A DNA stretch of 64,000 nucleotides from positions 271,922 to 335,921 of the forward strand of contig NZ_JAFA01000009.1 of assembly GCF_000519185.1 (NCBI RefSeq), in the 5' to 3' direction. This stretch comes from Paraburkholderia nodosa DSM 21604 (lineage in GTDB: Bacteria > Pseudomonadota > Gammaproteobacteria > Burkholderiales > Burkholderiaceae). The notes beneath the pieces are model-generated. The model had not been told where the DNA came from, made no database searches, and saw nothing but the letters and a program-made list of their open reading frames with translations. Below are positions 52,031 to 60,648 of this stretch, one piece after another; the first letter of the stretch is position 1, and each line of letters starts with the position of its first letter. The position numbers and the translations under genes are program-made.

Positions 52031-53041
52031 ATGACGACAACAACGAAGGTCTCCATTTGCCTGCCGACGTACAACCGGCCTGAACTGCTCGTTCGCTGCA
52101 TCGAATCGTGCCTCATGCAAACGCATGCGAACATCGAGATCGTGATCGGCGACGACTCGAGCGACGATCGCACGCAGCAACTGATTGCCTCGCGTTACGG
52201 CGACGACCCGCGCATCGCCTACCGGCGCAACGCGCCCGCGCTCGGCCAGGCGCCCAACGTGGCCAGCCTCTTCGAGCGGGCGAGCGGAGACAAGATCCTC
52301 CTGATCCACGACGACGACTACCTGCTCGTGCACTGTATCGAGAAGCTGCTCGCGCAGTGGCAGCGTTATCCGGATCTGGAAGTGGCGTTCGGCGATCAAT
52401 ACGAAACCGATCACGACGGGCGCATCATGCACGCGGCTAGCGAACGCATGAACATCGCGTATCAGCGCACGGCCAGCGCCGCGGGGCTTCAATACCCGCC
52501 GGGCCGCGTGGGCATCGTGCAGATGTTCCCCAACAATGGCTGGCTCGCCGATGCGGCGCTCGTCAAGCGCATCGGCTACGACGACCACTACGGCACCTGC
52601 TGCGATTACGTGTTCGGCACGCGCCTGTGCCTCGCGGCAAAACGCGTGTGCTACGTGAACGAATACGTCTCGTGCTATCGCATCACCGACGTTTCGGTAT
52701 CCCAGGCAACGCGCACGAGCATCAATGCCTCGTCGATTTCAGCGTGGCGCTTTCTCAACGGCCTCGCGCTGCCGCGCGAACTCGAACCGGCTCGCAAGCT
52801 CGCCATGCGCCGGCTCGTGCCGATCGTGGTCTCGCTGCTCGCGCGCAATCGCGAGGCGCGCGCCGGGCTGCAGCTCGCGCTCGGCAATCTCTACGCGTAC
52901 CGGTTCGGCTTCAGCCCGCGCCTCTACTACCACCTGCTGATGATCTGGAAAGCCACGCGGCGGCCCGGCACGGAGTCCGTCGCCCTATTGGGCATGAAGG
53001 ACGAGCAAGGTGTGGATACTTCCCGAACGCGCATGCCGTAG
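52031..53041 (+). CDS. Family 2 glycosyltransferase
   Basis: 336 residues, GT-A fold: KVSICLPTYNRPELLVRCIES at the start, donor-binding VIGDDSSDD and metal-site HDDDYLLVHC. The helical C-terminal part (180-330) includes RRLVPIVVSLLARNREARAG. It transfers a sugar from a nucleotide donor to an unknown acceptor (cell-surface polysaccharide or glycolipid). No other glycan genes are near it. Confidence 0.87.
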   Translation: MTTTTKVSICLPTYNRPELLVRCIESCLMQTHANIEIVIGDDSSDDRTQQLIASRYGDDPRIAYRRNAPALGQAPNVASLFERASGDKILLIHDDDYLLVHCIEKLLAQWQRYPDLEVAFGDQYETDHDGRIMHAASERMNIAYQRTASAAGLQYPPGRVGIVQMFPNNGWLADAALVKRIGYDDHYGTCCDYVFGTRLCLAAKRVCYVNEYVSCYRITDVSVSQATRTSINASSISAWRFLNGLALPRELEPARKLAMRRLVPIVVSLLARNREARAGLQLALGNLYAYRFGFSPRLYYHLLMIWKATRRPGTESVALLGMKDEQGVDTSRTRMP

Positions 53042-53049
53042 CGAACGCT

Positions 53050-54531
53050 TCACGCCGTGAACAGCGGCCGCAGGCCGGCGACGTTCGCGACGTGCTCCAG
53101 TGCATTGATCCGCTCGATCAGTTGCGCGGTCTTCTGCTCGCCGAGCACTGGCTCCATGAGATCGCGCGCCTTTTCGTTCACCTGGGCGACGCTCAGCGGG
53201 TTCTCTTTCGTGCCGGGTGGAAAGCGCGTGTAGTGGCTCACGGTGCGCCCGTCGGTCAACGTGACTTCTACGATGCCGCCACGGGGCGCGGCCGGGTCGC
53301 GCAGCTTCGGGTCGGCAACGACCGTCACCTTCGCGCGTTGCGCCTGGATCTGCGGATCGCGCATGAGCGCGACGTCGTGACTGTCCGCGAACGACACCGT
53401 GCCCTTCACGAGCGCCAGCGCGACCATGTGGGCGCAGTTGACGTCGGGCATCGCGCTATCACCGACAATGCCGAGGGCGTCCGGCGGCACCTTCACGACC
53501 ACCGTGCGGACCTTGTCCGGCGTGAGCTGATATTGCCGCCGCAGGGAGAGCAACGCATCGAGCGGCGATTGAATCGGATAGCCCACCGAATACGTCTTGA
53601 TCGCCGTTTCCGTCACGAAAAAGCGGCTGCCGAGCTGGTCGATCATCGCCAGCGGCTGCGGCTTCGTGGAAAGCGCGATGAAGAGATTGTGCGTACCGTC
53701 GAGCACATCGGTCACGCCGGTCATGCCTGACTGCACCATCGTCGCCGCCATCACGCCGTTGCGCGCGCCCATGCCCGCGAAATCGAAGGCCTTTTCGATG
53801 TGGTCGCGATCCTTCACCCAGCTCCACAGCCCCGACACCTGTTGCGCCGCGTAGGAGATTGCATAACGCGTCTGGCGTTTGTCGAGCCGCGTGAGCGCCG
53901 CGGCCGCGCCAAGCGCACCGAACGTCGAGGCCGTGCCTTCGGCGCTGCGATGCGATGCGCGCACGAGGTCCGGGCCGAGCGCCATGAGGAGCCGGCACGC
54001 CGTGTCGTAACCGAGCGCGACGGCACGTACGAGCGCCGCGCCGGATGCGCCCTGCGCTTCGCCTAGCGCGAGCGCGGCGGGCACCGTAGAGCAGCCGGGG
54101 TGCGCCTTCGTGACGGGCTCGAAGTCGTCGGTTTCGTCGGAGTGCGCGCACATGGCGTTGGCGAGCGCGGCGTTCACCGTGCTCGTGCGCAGGTCCGAGT
54201 CGACGACCGAGGCCTGCGGCGCGCCGCCGAGCGTGCGCACGTATTGCGTCGCCAGCATGCCGGGACGCATGCGCGAGCCTGAGACCATCGCGCCAAAGGT
54301 ATCGAGAATGTGGTTCTTGCATTCGACCAGCACGGCGTCGGGCAACGGCTTGTCGCGCGCAGCAACGATGTAGCGCGCAAGCTGCCCGGTGATGTCGGTG
54401 TCGTCCGGCGATGACGAGGGTGACGTGTCGTCGGCGGCAAACACATGCTTTGCGCCGACGACGGGCAGCATGCTGCACGCCGCGACGCACTGAAGCATGC
54501 GGCGGCGCGAAGGCGAAGGCGTTATTGGCAT
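53050..54531 (-). CDS. MmgE/PrpD family protein with a Tat-like signal
   Basis: 493 residues. The body is a full MmgE/PrpD protein (2-methylcitrate dehydratase family): VLVECKNHILDTFGAMVSGS, NAALANAMCAHSDETDDFEP, HPGCSTVPAALAL, ASTFGALGAAAAL. Unusually, it opens with SRRRMLQCVAACSMLPVVGA, a twin-arginine signal (SRRxML) with hydrophobic core, so the enzyme is probably exported folded. PrpD proteins are normally cytoplasmic. Third of three PrpD-family genes in a row; 47 bases after the half-length one. Confidence 0.87.
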   Translation of the reverse strand: MPITPSPSRRRMLQCVAACSMLPVVGAKHVFAADDTSPSSSPDDTDITGQLARYIVAARDKPLPDAVLVECKNHILDTFGAMVSGSRMRPGMLATQYVRTLGGAPQASVVDSDLRTSTVNAALANAMCAHSDETDDFEPVTKAHPGCSTVPAALALGEAQGASGAALVRAVALGYDTACRLLMALGPDLVRASHRSAEGTASTFGALGAAAALTRLDKRQTRYAISYAAQQVSGLWSWVKDRDHIEKAFDFAGMGARNGVMAATMVQSGMTGVTDVLDGTHNLFIALSTKPQPLAMIDQLGSRFFVTETAIKTYSVGYPIQSPLDALLSLRRQYQLTPDKVRTVVVKVPPDALGIVGDSAMPDVNCAHMVALALVKGTVSFADSHDVALMRDPQIQAQRAKVTVVADPKLRDPAAPRGGIVEVTLTDGRTVSHYTRFPPGTKENPLSVAQVNEKARDLMEPVLGEQKTAQLIERINALEHVANVAGLRPLFTA

Positions 54532-54578
54532 CGTTATCCGTTCGGCATCCGTATTTACATCGTTTTATCCGGCGCGGC

Positions 54579-55262
54579 TCATGCGGTAATCGCTCCCGCG
54601 TCGAAACGGTAGGCCATCAGCGCGGCCAGCCCGCGCCGTCCGTCTATCGACGCCGCTGCGCTCGTGAAGCCGTGCTTCGCGAGCAAGGCCGCTTCGATGG
54701 CGTCGGCGGCCGCCTTGCCGGTTTCCAGCGCACCCATGGCTTCGCCCACGTTGCGCGCAAGCCCCGCGGCCTGCGTGGCGGCGATCCCGAGCGCGTGGCG
54801 CGTGCGCAGCGCGTCGAGGCCGAGCAGGCGCGCAGCCGCGAGCGTCGCCCCTACGATGCCGAGCGACGCAGCCACGTTCCAGCGCGCACGAAACGCTTCG
54901 TCGTCGACGGCGGCGCCCAGCCGCGCCGAAGCGCGCGTGCCGACCGCGACGGCGGCGGCGATGTCATCGTCGGCGGCTTCGAGAGACTCACCTAATGCAA
55001 GCGCCGCCGCCACGGCGGGCGCGGCGGTCGACCCCGCATCCAGCGTGGCGAGCACGGCGCCGAGCTGCCATGCGCGCGAGCGCGCATCGGTGGCCTGCGC
55101 AAGCATGGCGCTCAGCGGGCTGGCGTCGCGGGGCTGCGCGGCGCAGCGGCGCGCGTTCGCCACGGCGCTGCGCGCGGCTTCGAGTTCGCGCTCGCCAGGC
55201 TTCGCCGCGGCAAGCGCCACGAACGCATCGGCAACGGCGGAATGAGCGGTGGGGTTATGCAT
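54579..55262 (-). CDS. Half-length MmgE/PrpD-like protein
   Basis: 227 residues matching only the helical N-terminal domain of MmgE/PrpD (RWNVAASLGIVGATLAAARLLGLDALRTRHALGI, GEAMGALETGKAAADAIEAALLAKHGFTSA). It is Ala-rich and lacks the H-x-D-D-x-D catalytic-type patch and the C-terminal domain. Overlaps the full-length PrpD gene by 8 bases, so translation is coupled; may be a subunit or a decaying paralogue. Frame is intact. Confidence 0.75.
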   Translation of the reverse strand: MHNPTAHSAVADAFVALAAAKPGERELEAARSAVANARRCAAQPRDASPLSAMLAQATDARSRAWQLGAVLATLDAGSTAAPAVAAALALGESLEAADDDIAAAVAVGTRASARLGAAVDDEAFRARWNVAASLGIVGATLAAARLLGLDALRTRHALGIAATQAAGLARNVGEAMGALETGKAAADAIEAALLAKHGFTSAAASIDGRRGLAALMAYRFDAGAITA

Positions 55263-56613
55263 GAACCAGATCCTTGTTCGGCGTGCAAAGGGCGAAGAAC
55301 GCATCGAGACTGGCGGCGCGCTCCACGTTCGCGACGGCAGCGGCAATACGATCCGCCGCGCCCGCGCCAAGCCGCGGGTCGATCAGCAGACGCACCTTGT
55401 CGAGCAGTTCGTCGTCGGTCAGGGGCCGCGCGAGACTGCCGCGCGCATGTTCGATGTGATGCGCGACCACGCTGCCGTCGTGAAGCCGCGCTTCGATGTA
55501 CGCCTCGTCGCGGTTCACGGCGGGGTCGGGCGCGAGCGTCGTCTTCGCGCGCAGCGCCGTCACGTCGTCGCGCGTCACGCGGCTGTCGTCGTATTGCGCG
55601 AGGCCCACCTGGCCGTCGCACAGCGCGGCGGCCACACCATGGATCGCGCTGAAGCGCGCCTGCAGGCCGTCACGAGGCTGCGGGTTGCCCATCAATTCCG
55701 GCACGAGCGGATGGCAGCGCAGCACGATCGCGTCGATCGAACCGGCATCCGCAATGCGCTCCGCAATCGCGAGGCCGGCATCGATGGCCGGATGCGCGAC
55801 GATCCCGCACGGATACGGCTTGTAGGTGTTGAATAACAACTCCCAGCGCTCGCCGAAATCGCCGTTCATGCGCTCGAAGTCCACCTTCGTCGAGAGCGAT
55901 CTCGCGTAACCGCCCGGCGCTTCGAAAATGTCCTCGGCGGCGCGCTGCCCGTGCTGGGCGAGCCGTGCCGCGTCGATGCCGTTGGCAGCCGCCTTGCCGG
56001 GATGAAAAGGCTTGGTCATGGTGCCGAAGGCCTCGCGCTGCCCGACGAACATCGAGGCGGCAATCGATACAGCCTCCTTGAGTTGGACTTCGTCGAGGCC
56101 GAGCAACAGCGCCGCCGTCACCGCGCAACCCATCACGCCGCACGTGCCCGTGATATGCCAGCCCCGGTCGTAGTGCTCAGGCGAAATCGCCACGCCCACG
56201 CGCAATTGCGCCTCGCAGCCCAGCGCAAACGCCGTAAGCGCCTGCGCGCCGGTGGGCCGCGTTTGCGGCGCGAGCGCGGTGAGCACTGCGAGCGTGGCCG
56301 CGGCCGGATGGATCACGGTGACGAGATGCGTATCGTCGAAATCGTCGAGGTGGCCGGCGAAGCCGTTCGCCAGCGCGGCGAAATGCACGTCGATGCGCTC
56401 CGTACGACCGAGCACGCCCGCCTCATGGGCGGCGCCGAGATCGCGCGCGGTAGCGAGTATCGCCTCCACGCCCGGATGCATGCAGGCGCCGATCGTTGTG
56501 CCTGCAACGTTGATGAACGAGCGCTTCGCTTCGTTCAGGACGTCGGCGGGCAAGGGACGCTGTGCCAGCGCATACAAGCCCTGCGCGAATGCGGCGGCGA
56601 TGGAACCACTCAT
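55255..56613 (-). CDS. MmgE/PrpD family protein
   Basis: 452 residues, full length: EAKRSFINVAGTTIGACMHP, FAGHLDDFDDTHLVTVIHPAAATLAVLTAL, WHITGTCGVMGCAVTAALLLGL, FHPGKAAANGIDAARLAQHG. Members dehydrate or isomerise tricarboxylates (2-methylcitrate, cis-aconitate, iminodisuccinate). ATG at 56613 with GAGGAG; overlaps the MFS stop by four bases. Its substrate is probably what the MFS protein imports. Confidence 0.9.
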   Translation of the reverse strand: MSGSIAAAFAQGLYALAQRPLPADVLNEAKRSFINVAGTTIGACMHPGVEAILATARDLGAAHEAGVLGRTERIDVHFAALANGFAGHLDDFDDTHLVTVIHPAAATLAVLTALAPQTRPTGAQALTAFALGCEAQLRVGVAISPEHYDRGWHITGTCGVMGCAVTAALLLGLDEVQLKEAVSIAASMFVGQREAFGTMTKPFHPGKAAANGIDAARLAQHGQRAAEDIFEAPGGYARSLSTKVDFERMNGDFGERWELLFNTYKPYPCGIVAHPAIDAGLAIAERIADAGSIDAIVLRCHPLVPELMGNPQPRDGLQARFSAIHGVAAALCDGQVGLAQYDDSRVTRDDVTALRAKTTLAPDPAVNRDEAYIEARLHDGSVVAHHIEHARGSLARPLTDDELLDKVRLLIDPRLGAGAADRIAAAVANVERAASLDAFFALCTPNKDLVHA

Positions 56614-58022
56614 TGCGACAACTCCTCTAAAGGTACACCGTTGGTTTTCGGCCCCCACACGCCAACCGCCACGACGATCACGACCATGGCCGACGAGATC
56701 AGCAGGAACACCGCGGGCACGCCGTAGTGCTTGAGCAGCGCCGCCACCCAGAAGCCGACGAAGATCGAACTCACCCGGCTCCAGCTGAAGACGAACCCCA
56801 CGGCGCGCGCGCGAATGCGCGTGGGATACAGCTCGGCCTGATAGGTGTGGAAGATGCCGATGAGCCAGTTATTCGCGATCGTCACCGCGCTGCCGAACAG
56901 CAGGATCGGCACGGGGTCGCGCACCTGGCCGAACATCACGCCCGCCACGGCCACGACGACGGCGCAGCCCACCAGTTGCCACTTGCGCTGGAAGCGTTCC
57001 GCGCACGCCATGGCGCCAATGGCGCCGAGCGGGGTCGTGATGGCGATCACCATGGTGTAGAGCAGCGAATGCGTGATCGTGATGCCCTTCGAGTACAGCA
57101 GCACCGGCACCCACGCGCCAAAGCCATACACGCCGAAGGTCTGGCAGAAGTTGAACAGCGACAGCATCACCGTGCGCTTGAAGTAGCGGCCCTGCCACAT
57201 CTCGATCCACGCGCCGCGCGCCTCCAGCTGGCTCGCAGCCGGGCCTTCGGGCGGCTCGGCGAGCGGCTTGCCGGTTTCGGCGACCACCTTGCGCTCGATC
57301 TCGTCGACGATCTGGCGCGCCTCGCTCACGCGCCCCTTGCTCTCGAGCCAGCGCGGCGATTCCGGCAAGCCGTGGCGAATGAACCAGATGAACACCGCGC
57401 CGGCCGCGCCGATGATCATCACCCAGCGCCAGCCTTCCATGCCGAGGAACGTGCGTGGCACGAGCGCATAGGAGATGACCGCGACCACGGGCACCGAAGT
57501 GAGAATGACGAGGATGCTGAATGCCGTGTAGCGCCCGCGCGCATCGCGCGGCGTGAGCTCGGAGATATAAGTGTCGACAGTGATGAGCTGCATGCCGATG
57601 CCCACGCCCGCCACGAAGCGCCAGGCGTCCATGCCCAGCGGCGAATGCTGGAAGGCGGCGATGAAGCTCGCCACGGAGTACGTCAGCATGGCGAACGTGA
57701 ACACGATGCGCCGCCCGAAGCGGTCGGTGACGCCGCCCAGCGCCACCGTGCCGACGAACATGCCCGCGAAGAACGAGCCGAGAAAGCTGGCGAAGCCGTT
57801 CACGTCGAAGAGGCCGGCGGTGGTGGCGCGGTACAGCCCGCTGTGGATGAGGCCCAGCGAAATATAGGCCGCCATGAACATTTCGTAGAACTCGAACCAT
57901 CCGCCCACCGCGATGCGTGCGACCAGCCCGCGGAAGTACCGCGTGGGCGGCAGCCGGTCGAGCCGCGCCGAGACGCTCGCCTCGACGTGCGTTGAGCCGG
58001 CAATCTCAGTTCCCATGTACAT
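56610..58022 (-). CDS. MFS transporter
   Basis: 470 residues, 12 helices, sugar-porter/organic-acid group. VGGWFEFYEMFMAAYISLGL, GGVTDRFGRRIVFTFAMLTY and RARAVGFVFSWSRVSSIFVGFW are the MFS signature regions. First gene of the operon with three PrpD-family genes; divergent GntR regulator at 58228. Confidence 0.88.
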   Translation of the reverse strand: MYMGTEIAGSTHVEASVSARLDRLPPTRYFRGLVARIAVGGWFEFYEMFMAAYISLGLIHSGLYRATTAGLFDVNGFASFLGSFFAGMFVGTVALGGVTDRFGRRIVFTFAMLTYSVASFIAAFQHSPLGMDAWRFVAGVGIGMQLITVDTYISELTPRDARGRYTAFSILVILTSVPVVAVISYALVPRTFLGMEGWRWVMIIGAAGAVFIWFIRHGLPESPRWLESKGRVSEARQIVDEIERKVVAETGKPLAEPPEGPAASQLEARGAWIEMWQGRYFKRTVMLSLFNFCQTFGVYGFGAWVPVLLYSKGITITHSLLYTMVIAITTPLGAIGAMACAERFQRKWQLVGCAVVVAVAGVMFGQVRDPVPILLFGSAVTIANNWLIGIFHTYQAELYPTRIRARAVGFVFSWSRVSSIFVGFWVAALLKHYGVPAVFLLISSAMVVIVVAVGVWGPKTNGVPLEELSQ

Positions 58023-58125
58023 GGCGTCTCCTTGCCTGACGGGTAGCCGATTGAATTGTGTTAGTGTCGACAGTTACATTCAGTATATGGCGATTCTTCG
58101 TTTCGCACAGTGACATTCTCGCCTT

Positions 58126-58137
58126 AGTGTATACACT
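58126..58137. promoter_or_regulatory. GntR-type operator in the divergent MFS/GntR promoter
   Basis: AGTGTATACACT is a perfect 12-bp palindrome of the kind bound by FCD-type GntR regulators (often TnGTnnACnA). A related half-site, TTAGTGTCGACAGTTAC, lies at about 58060. Both are in the 205-base gap between the two divergent starts. Confidence 0.6.
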
Positions 58138-58227
58138 TAAATAGCCGGCCTGCGCCTTCGAAGGCGAAGCCGGTACTGGATTTGTTACAATCGGCGGCGC
58201 TGCGCCCGGTCGCGGCGCCTCGGGGGA

Positions 58228-58917
58228 ATGCGCATGGATGAAGATGTCGGCGTGATGGTCGCCCCGGAAACGGGCGAGCAGTCGAGCGTGGCCGAGATCG
58301 TCGACTGGGTGGCGCGCGGCATCATCGAAGGCCGGCTGCGTCCCGGCGACGACCTGAATTCGGTCGATCTCGCCAAACGCTTCGGCGTGAGCCGCACGCC
58401 CGTGCGCGAGGCGCTTTTCGCGCTCACGCGCGAGGGGCTCGTCGACTGGTCGCCGCGCCGCCGCCCGCGCGTGGCCGCCATGCAGTTGAAGGAAGTGCGC
58501 GAGATCTACGCGCTGCGCGCCCTGCTCTACGGTCAGGTGTCGCTCGCGATCGTCGAGCACGCCACGGACGAGGACATCGCCGCGCTGTGGCGCGCGCATG
58601 GCAAGCTGGCCGAAGTCGCGGCCAAAGGTGACGTGGACGGCTACTTCTGGGCCAACGTCGCGTTTCGCGACGAGGAACTGCGCGTGAGCCGCAACGGCAT
58701 CTTCAAGGAGGTGCTGGACTCCATGCGCATGCGCACGAACCGCCTGCGCCACCTGAGCACCTCGCTGCCAGGCCGCTTGCAGCGTTCCTGCACCGACCAC
58801 CAGCGGCTGTGCGAGGCCTACGCCGAACGCGACGGCGTGCTGGCCGCGGCGCTGAACCGTTCGATCGTGATGGGCGCACTGCATGCGATCGAAGCCGCCT
58901 GGGACAGCCTGCGCTGA
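58228..58917 (+). CDS. GntR-family transcriptional regulator (FadR/FCD type)
   Basis: 229 residues. Winged helix (about 25-90; IIEGRLRPGDDLNSVDLAKR, FGVSRTPVREALFALTREGL) and an FCD effector domain (VREIYALRALLYGQVSLAIV...DHQRLCEAYAERDGVLAAALNR). Metal ligands of FCD domains (Asp/His) are visible as FRDEEL and TDHQRL. By position it represses the MFS-PrpD operon. Confidence 0.9.
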   Translation: MRMDEDVGVMVAPETGEQSSVAEIVDWVARGIIEGRLRPGDDLNSVDLAKRFGVSRTPVREALFALTREGLVDWSPRRRPRVAAMQLKEVREIYALRALLYGQVSLAIVEHATDEDIAALWRAHGKLAEVAAKGDVDGYFWANVAFRDEELRVSRNGIFKEVLDSMRMRTNRLRHLSTSLPGRLQRSCTDHQRLCEAYAERDGVLAAALNRSIVMGALHAIEAAWDSLR

Positions 58918-59078
58918 GCACTTGCCCTCGCTGCGCCCCTTTTTATTAACGCGGATGCCGCGTCGAACCGGGCCTGTGGCCCTCCCCGCCAGGCTTGCCG
59001 AAAGGCCGGGGATACAAGATACTTGACGATTCGACCGAATTCCTTCCGTATTCTCGTTCTACCGGGTTCTTTCTCATC

Positions 59079-60413
59079 ATGAGCACAATTCTTGAAAGCC
59101 TTCCGACCGGCCAAAAGGTCGGTATCGCCTTCTCCGGCGGCCTCGACACCAGCGCCGCGCTGCACTGGATGAAGCTCAAGGGCGCCGTGCCTTACGCCTA
59201 TACGGCGAACCTGGGCCAGCCCGACGAAGACGACTACGATTCGATCCCGCGCCGCGCGACCGAATACGGCGCCGCCGGTGCACGCCTGATCGACTGCCGC
59301 GCGCAGCTCGTGGCGGAAGGCATCGCCGCCCTGCAGTGCGGCGCGTTCCACATCTCGACGGCCGGCGTGACGTACTTCAATACGACCCCGATTGGCCGCG
59401 CTGTGACGGGCACGATGCTCGTGGCGGCGATGAAGGAAGACGGCGTCAACATCTGGGGCGACGGTTCGACCTACAAGGGCAACGACATCGAGCGCTTCTA
59501 CCGCTATGGCCTGCTCGTCAATCCGGACCTGAAGATCTACAAGCCGTGGCTCGACCAGCAGTTCATCGACGAACTGGGCGGCCGCTCGGAAATGTCGGAG
59601 TTCATGCGCCAGTCGGGCTTCGAGTACAAGATGTCGGCTGAGAAGGCCTATTCGACCGACTCGAATCTGCTCGGGGCAACCCACGAAGCGAAGGACCTCG
59701 AAAGCCTGGAAAGCGGCATCAAGATCGTGAACCCGATCATGGGCGTGGCGTTCTGGCGCGACGACGTCAAGATCGACCGCGAAGAAGTGACGATCCGCTT
59801 CGAGGAAGGCCAGCCGGTCGCGCTGAACGGCCAGACGTTCCCGAACGCCGTGGAACTGCTGCTCGAAGCGAACCGCATCGGCGGCCGCCACGGTCTGGGC
59901 ATGAGCGACCAGATCGAAAACCGCATCATCGAGGCGAAGAGCCGCGGCATCTACGAAGCCCCGGGTCTGGCGATGCTCTACATCGCCTATGAGCGCCTCG
60001 TGACGGGCATCCACAACGAAGACACCATCGAGCAGTACCGCGAGAACGGCCGCCGTCTGGGCCGCCTGCTTTACCAGGGCCGCTGGTTCGACCCGCAAGC
60101 CATCATGCTGCGTGAAACGGCCCAGCACTGGGTGGCGCGCGCCATCACCGGCGAAGTGAAGATCGAACTGCGCCGCGGCAACGACTACTCGATCCTCAGC
60201 ACGAAGTCGGACAACCTCACGTATCAGCCGGAGCGTCTGTCGATGGAGAAGGTCGCCTCGACGTTCTCGCCGCGCGACCGTATCGGCCAGCTGACGATGC
60301 GCAACCTCGACATCACCGATACGCGCGAGAAGCTGCGTGTGTACTCGAAGGTCGGCCTGCTCGCGCCGGGCGCCGCTTATACGCTGCCGCAGCTGAACGA
60401 CGAGAAGAAGTAA
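59079..60413 (+). CDS. argG: Argininosuccinate synthase
   Basis: 444 residues; joins citrulline and aspartate with ATP to form argininosuccinate in arginine biosynthesis. The N-terminal PP-loop FSGGLDTSAALHWMK (ATP), TANLGQPDEDDYDSIP and KGNDIERFYRYG identify the longer, E. coli-like type. ATG at 59079. Single gene followed by a clean terminator. Confidence 0.97.
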   Translation: MSTILESLPTGQKVGIAFSGGLDTSAALHWMKLKGAVPYAYTANLGQPDEDDYDSIPRRATEYGAAGARLIDCRAQLVAEGIAALQCGAFHISTAGVTYFNTTPIGRAVTGTMLVAAMKEDGVNIWGDGSTYKGNDIERFYRYGLLVNPDLKIYKPWLDQQFIDELGGRSEMSEFMRQSGFEYKMSAEKAYSTDSNLLGATHEAKDLESLESGIKIVNPIMGVAFWRDDVKIDREEVTIRFEEGQPVALNGQTFPNAVELLLEANRIGGRHGLGMSDQIENRIIEAKSRGIYEAPGLAMLYIAYERLVTGIHNEDTIEQYRENGRRLGRLLYQGRWFDPQAIMLRETAQHWVARAITGEVKIELRRGNDYSILSTKSDNLTYQPERLSMEKVASTFSPRDRIGQLTMRNLDITDTREKLRVYSKVGLLAPGAAYTLPQLNDEKK

Positions 60414-60436
60414 GACGTCGTCGCTTCGTGAAGAAA

Positions 60437-60463
60437 GGGAAGGCACTGCGCCTTCCCTTTTTT
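60437..60463 (+). terminator. Intrinsic terminator of argG
   Basis: GGGAAGGC-ACTGC-GCCTTCCC followed by six T; 24 bases after the argG stop. Preceded by AAA, so it may also work toward the gene coming from the right. Confidence 0.92.
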
Positions 60464-60495
60464 ATGTCTGCGCGGGTATGAGTCCGGCGTTCGAG

Positions 60496-60530
60496 TTACC
60501 CACAGATTTTGTTGGCAAGGCTGGGGACAA
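60496..60530. other. Pair of DnaA-box-like sequences between argG and the T6SS module
   Basis: TTACCCACA (60496-60504) is one base off the DnaA box TTATCCACA, and TGGGGACAA (60522-60530) is an inverted, weaker match. No gene in 60464-60648. Function unknown; see findings. Confidence 0.3.
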
Positions 60531-60648
60531 CTTGCGCCCAACCGCACCAACCCCCTGTTGCATAAGGGTTTTCGGGCGATGCGTGGGGGCAAGGCTTAGT
60601 CGTTTCGTCGCGGATGCTGCGGGGCACGTCGCGCGGGACCCGCGACTG

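Noticed and set aside
60496..60530. A replication origin
   Set aside because: Only two imperfect DnaA-like boxes, no AT-rich unwinding region and no dnaA, dnaN or parAB nearby.
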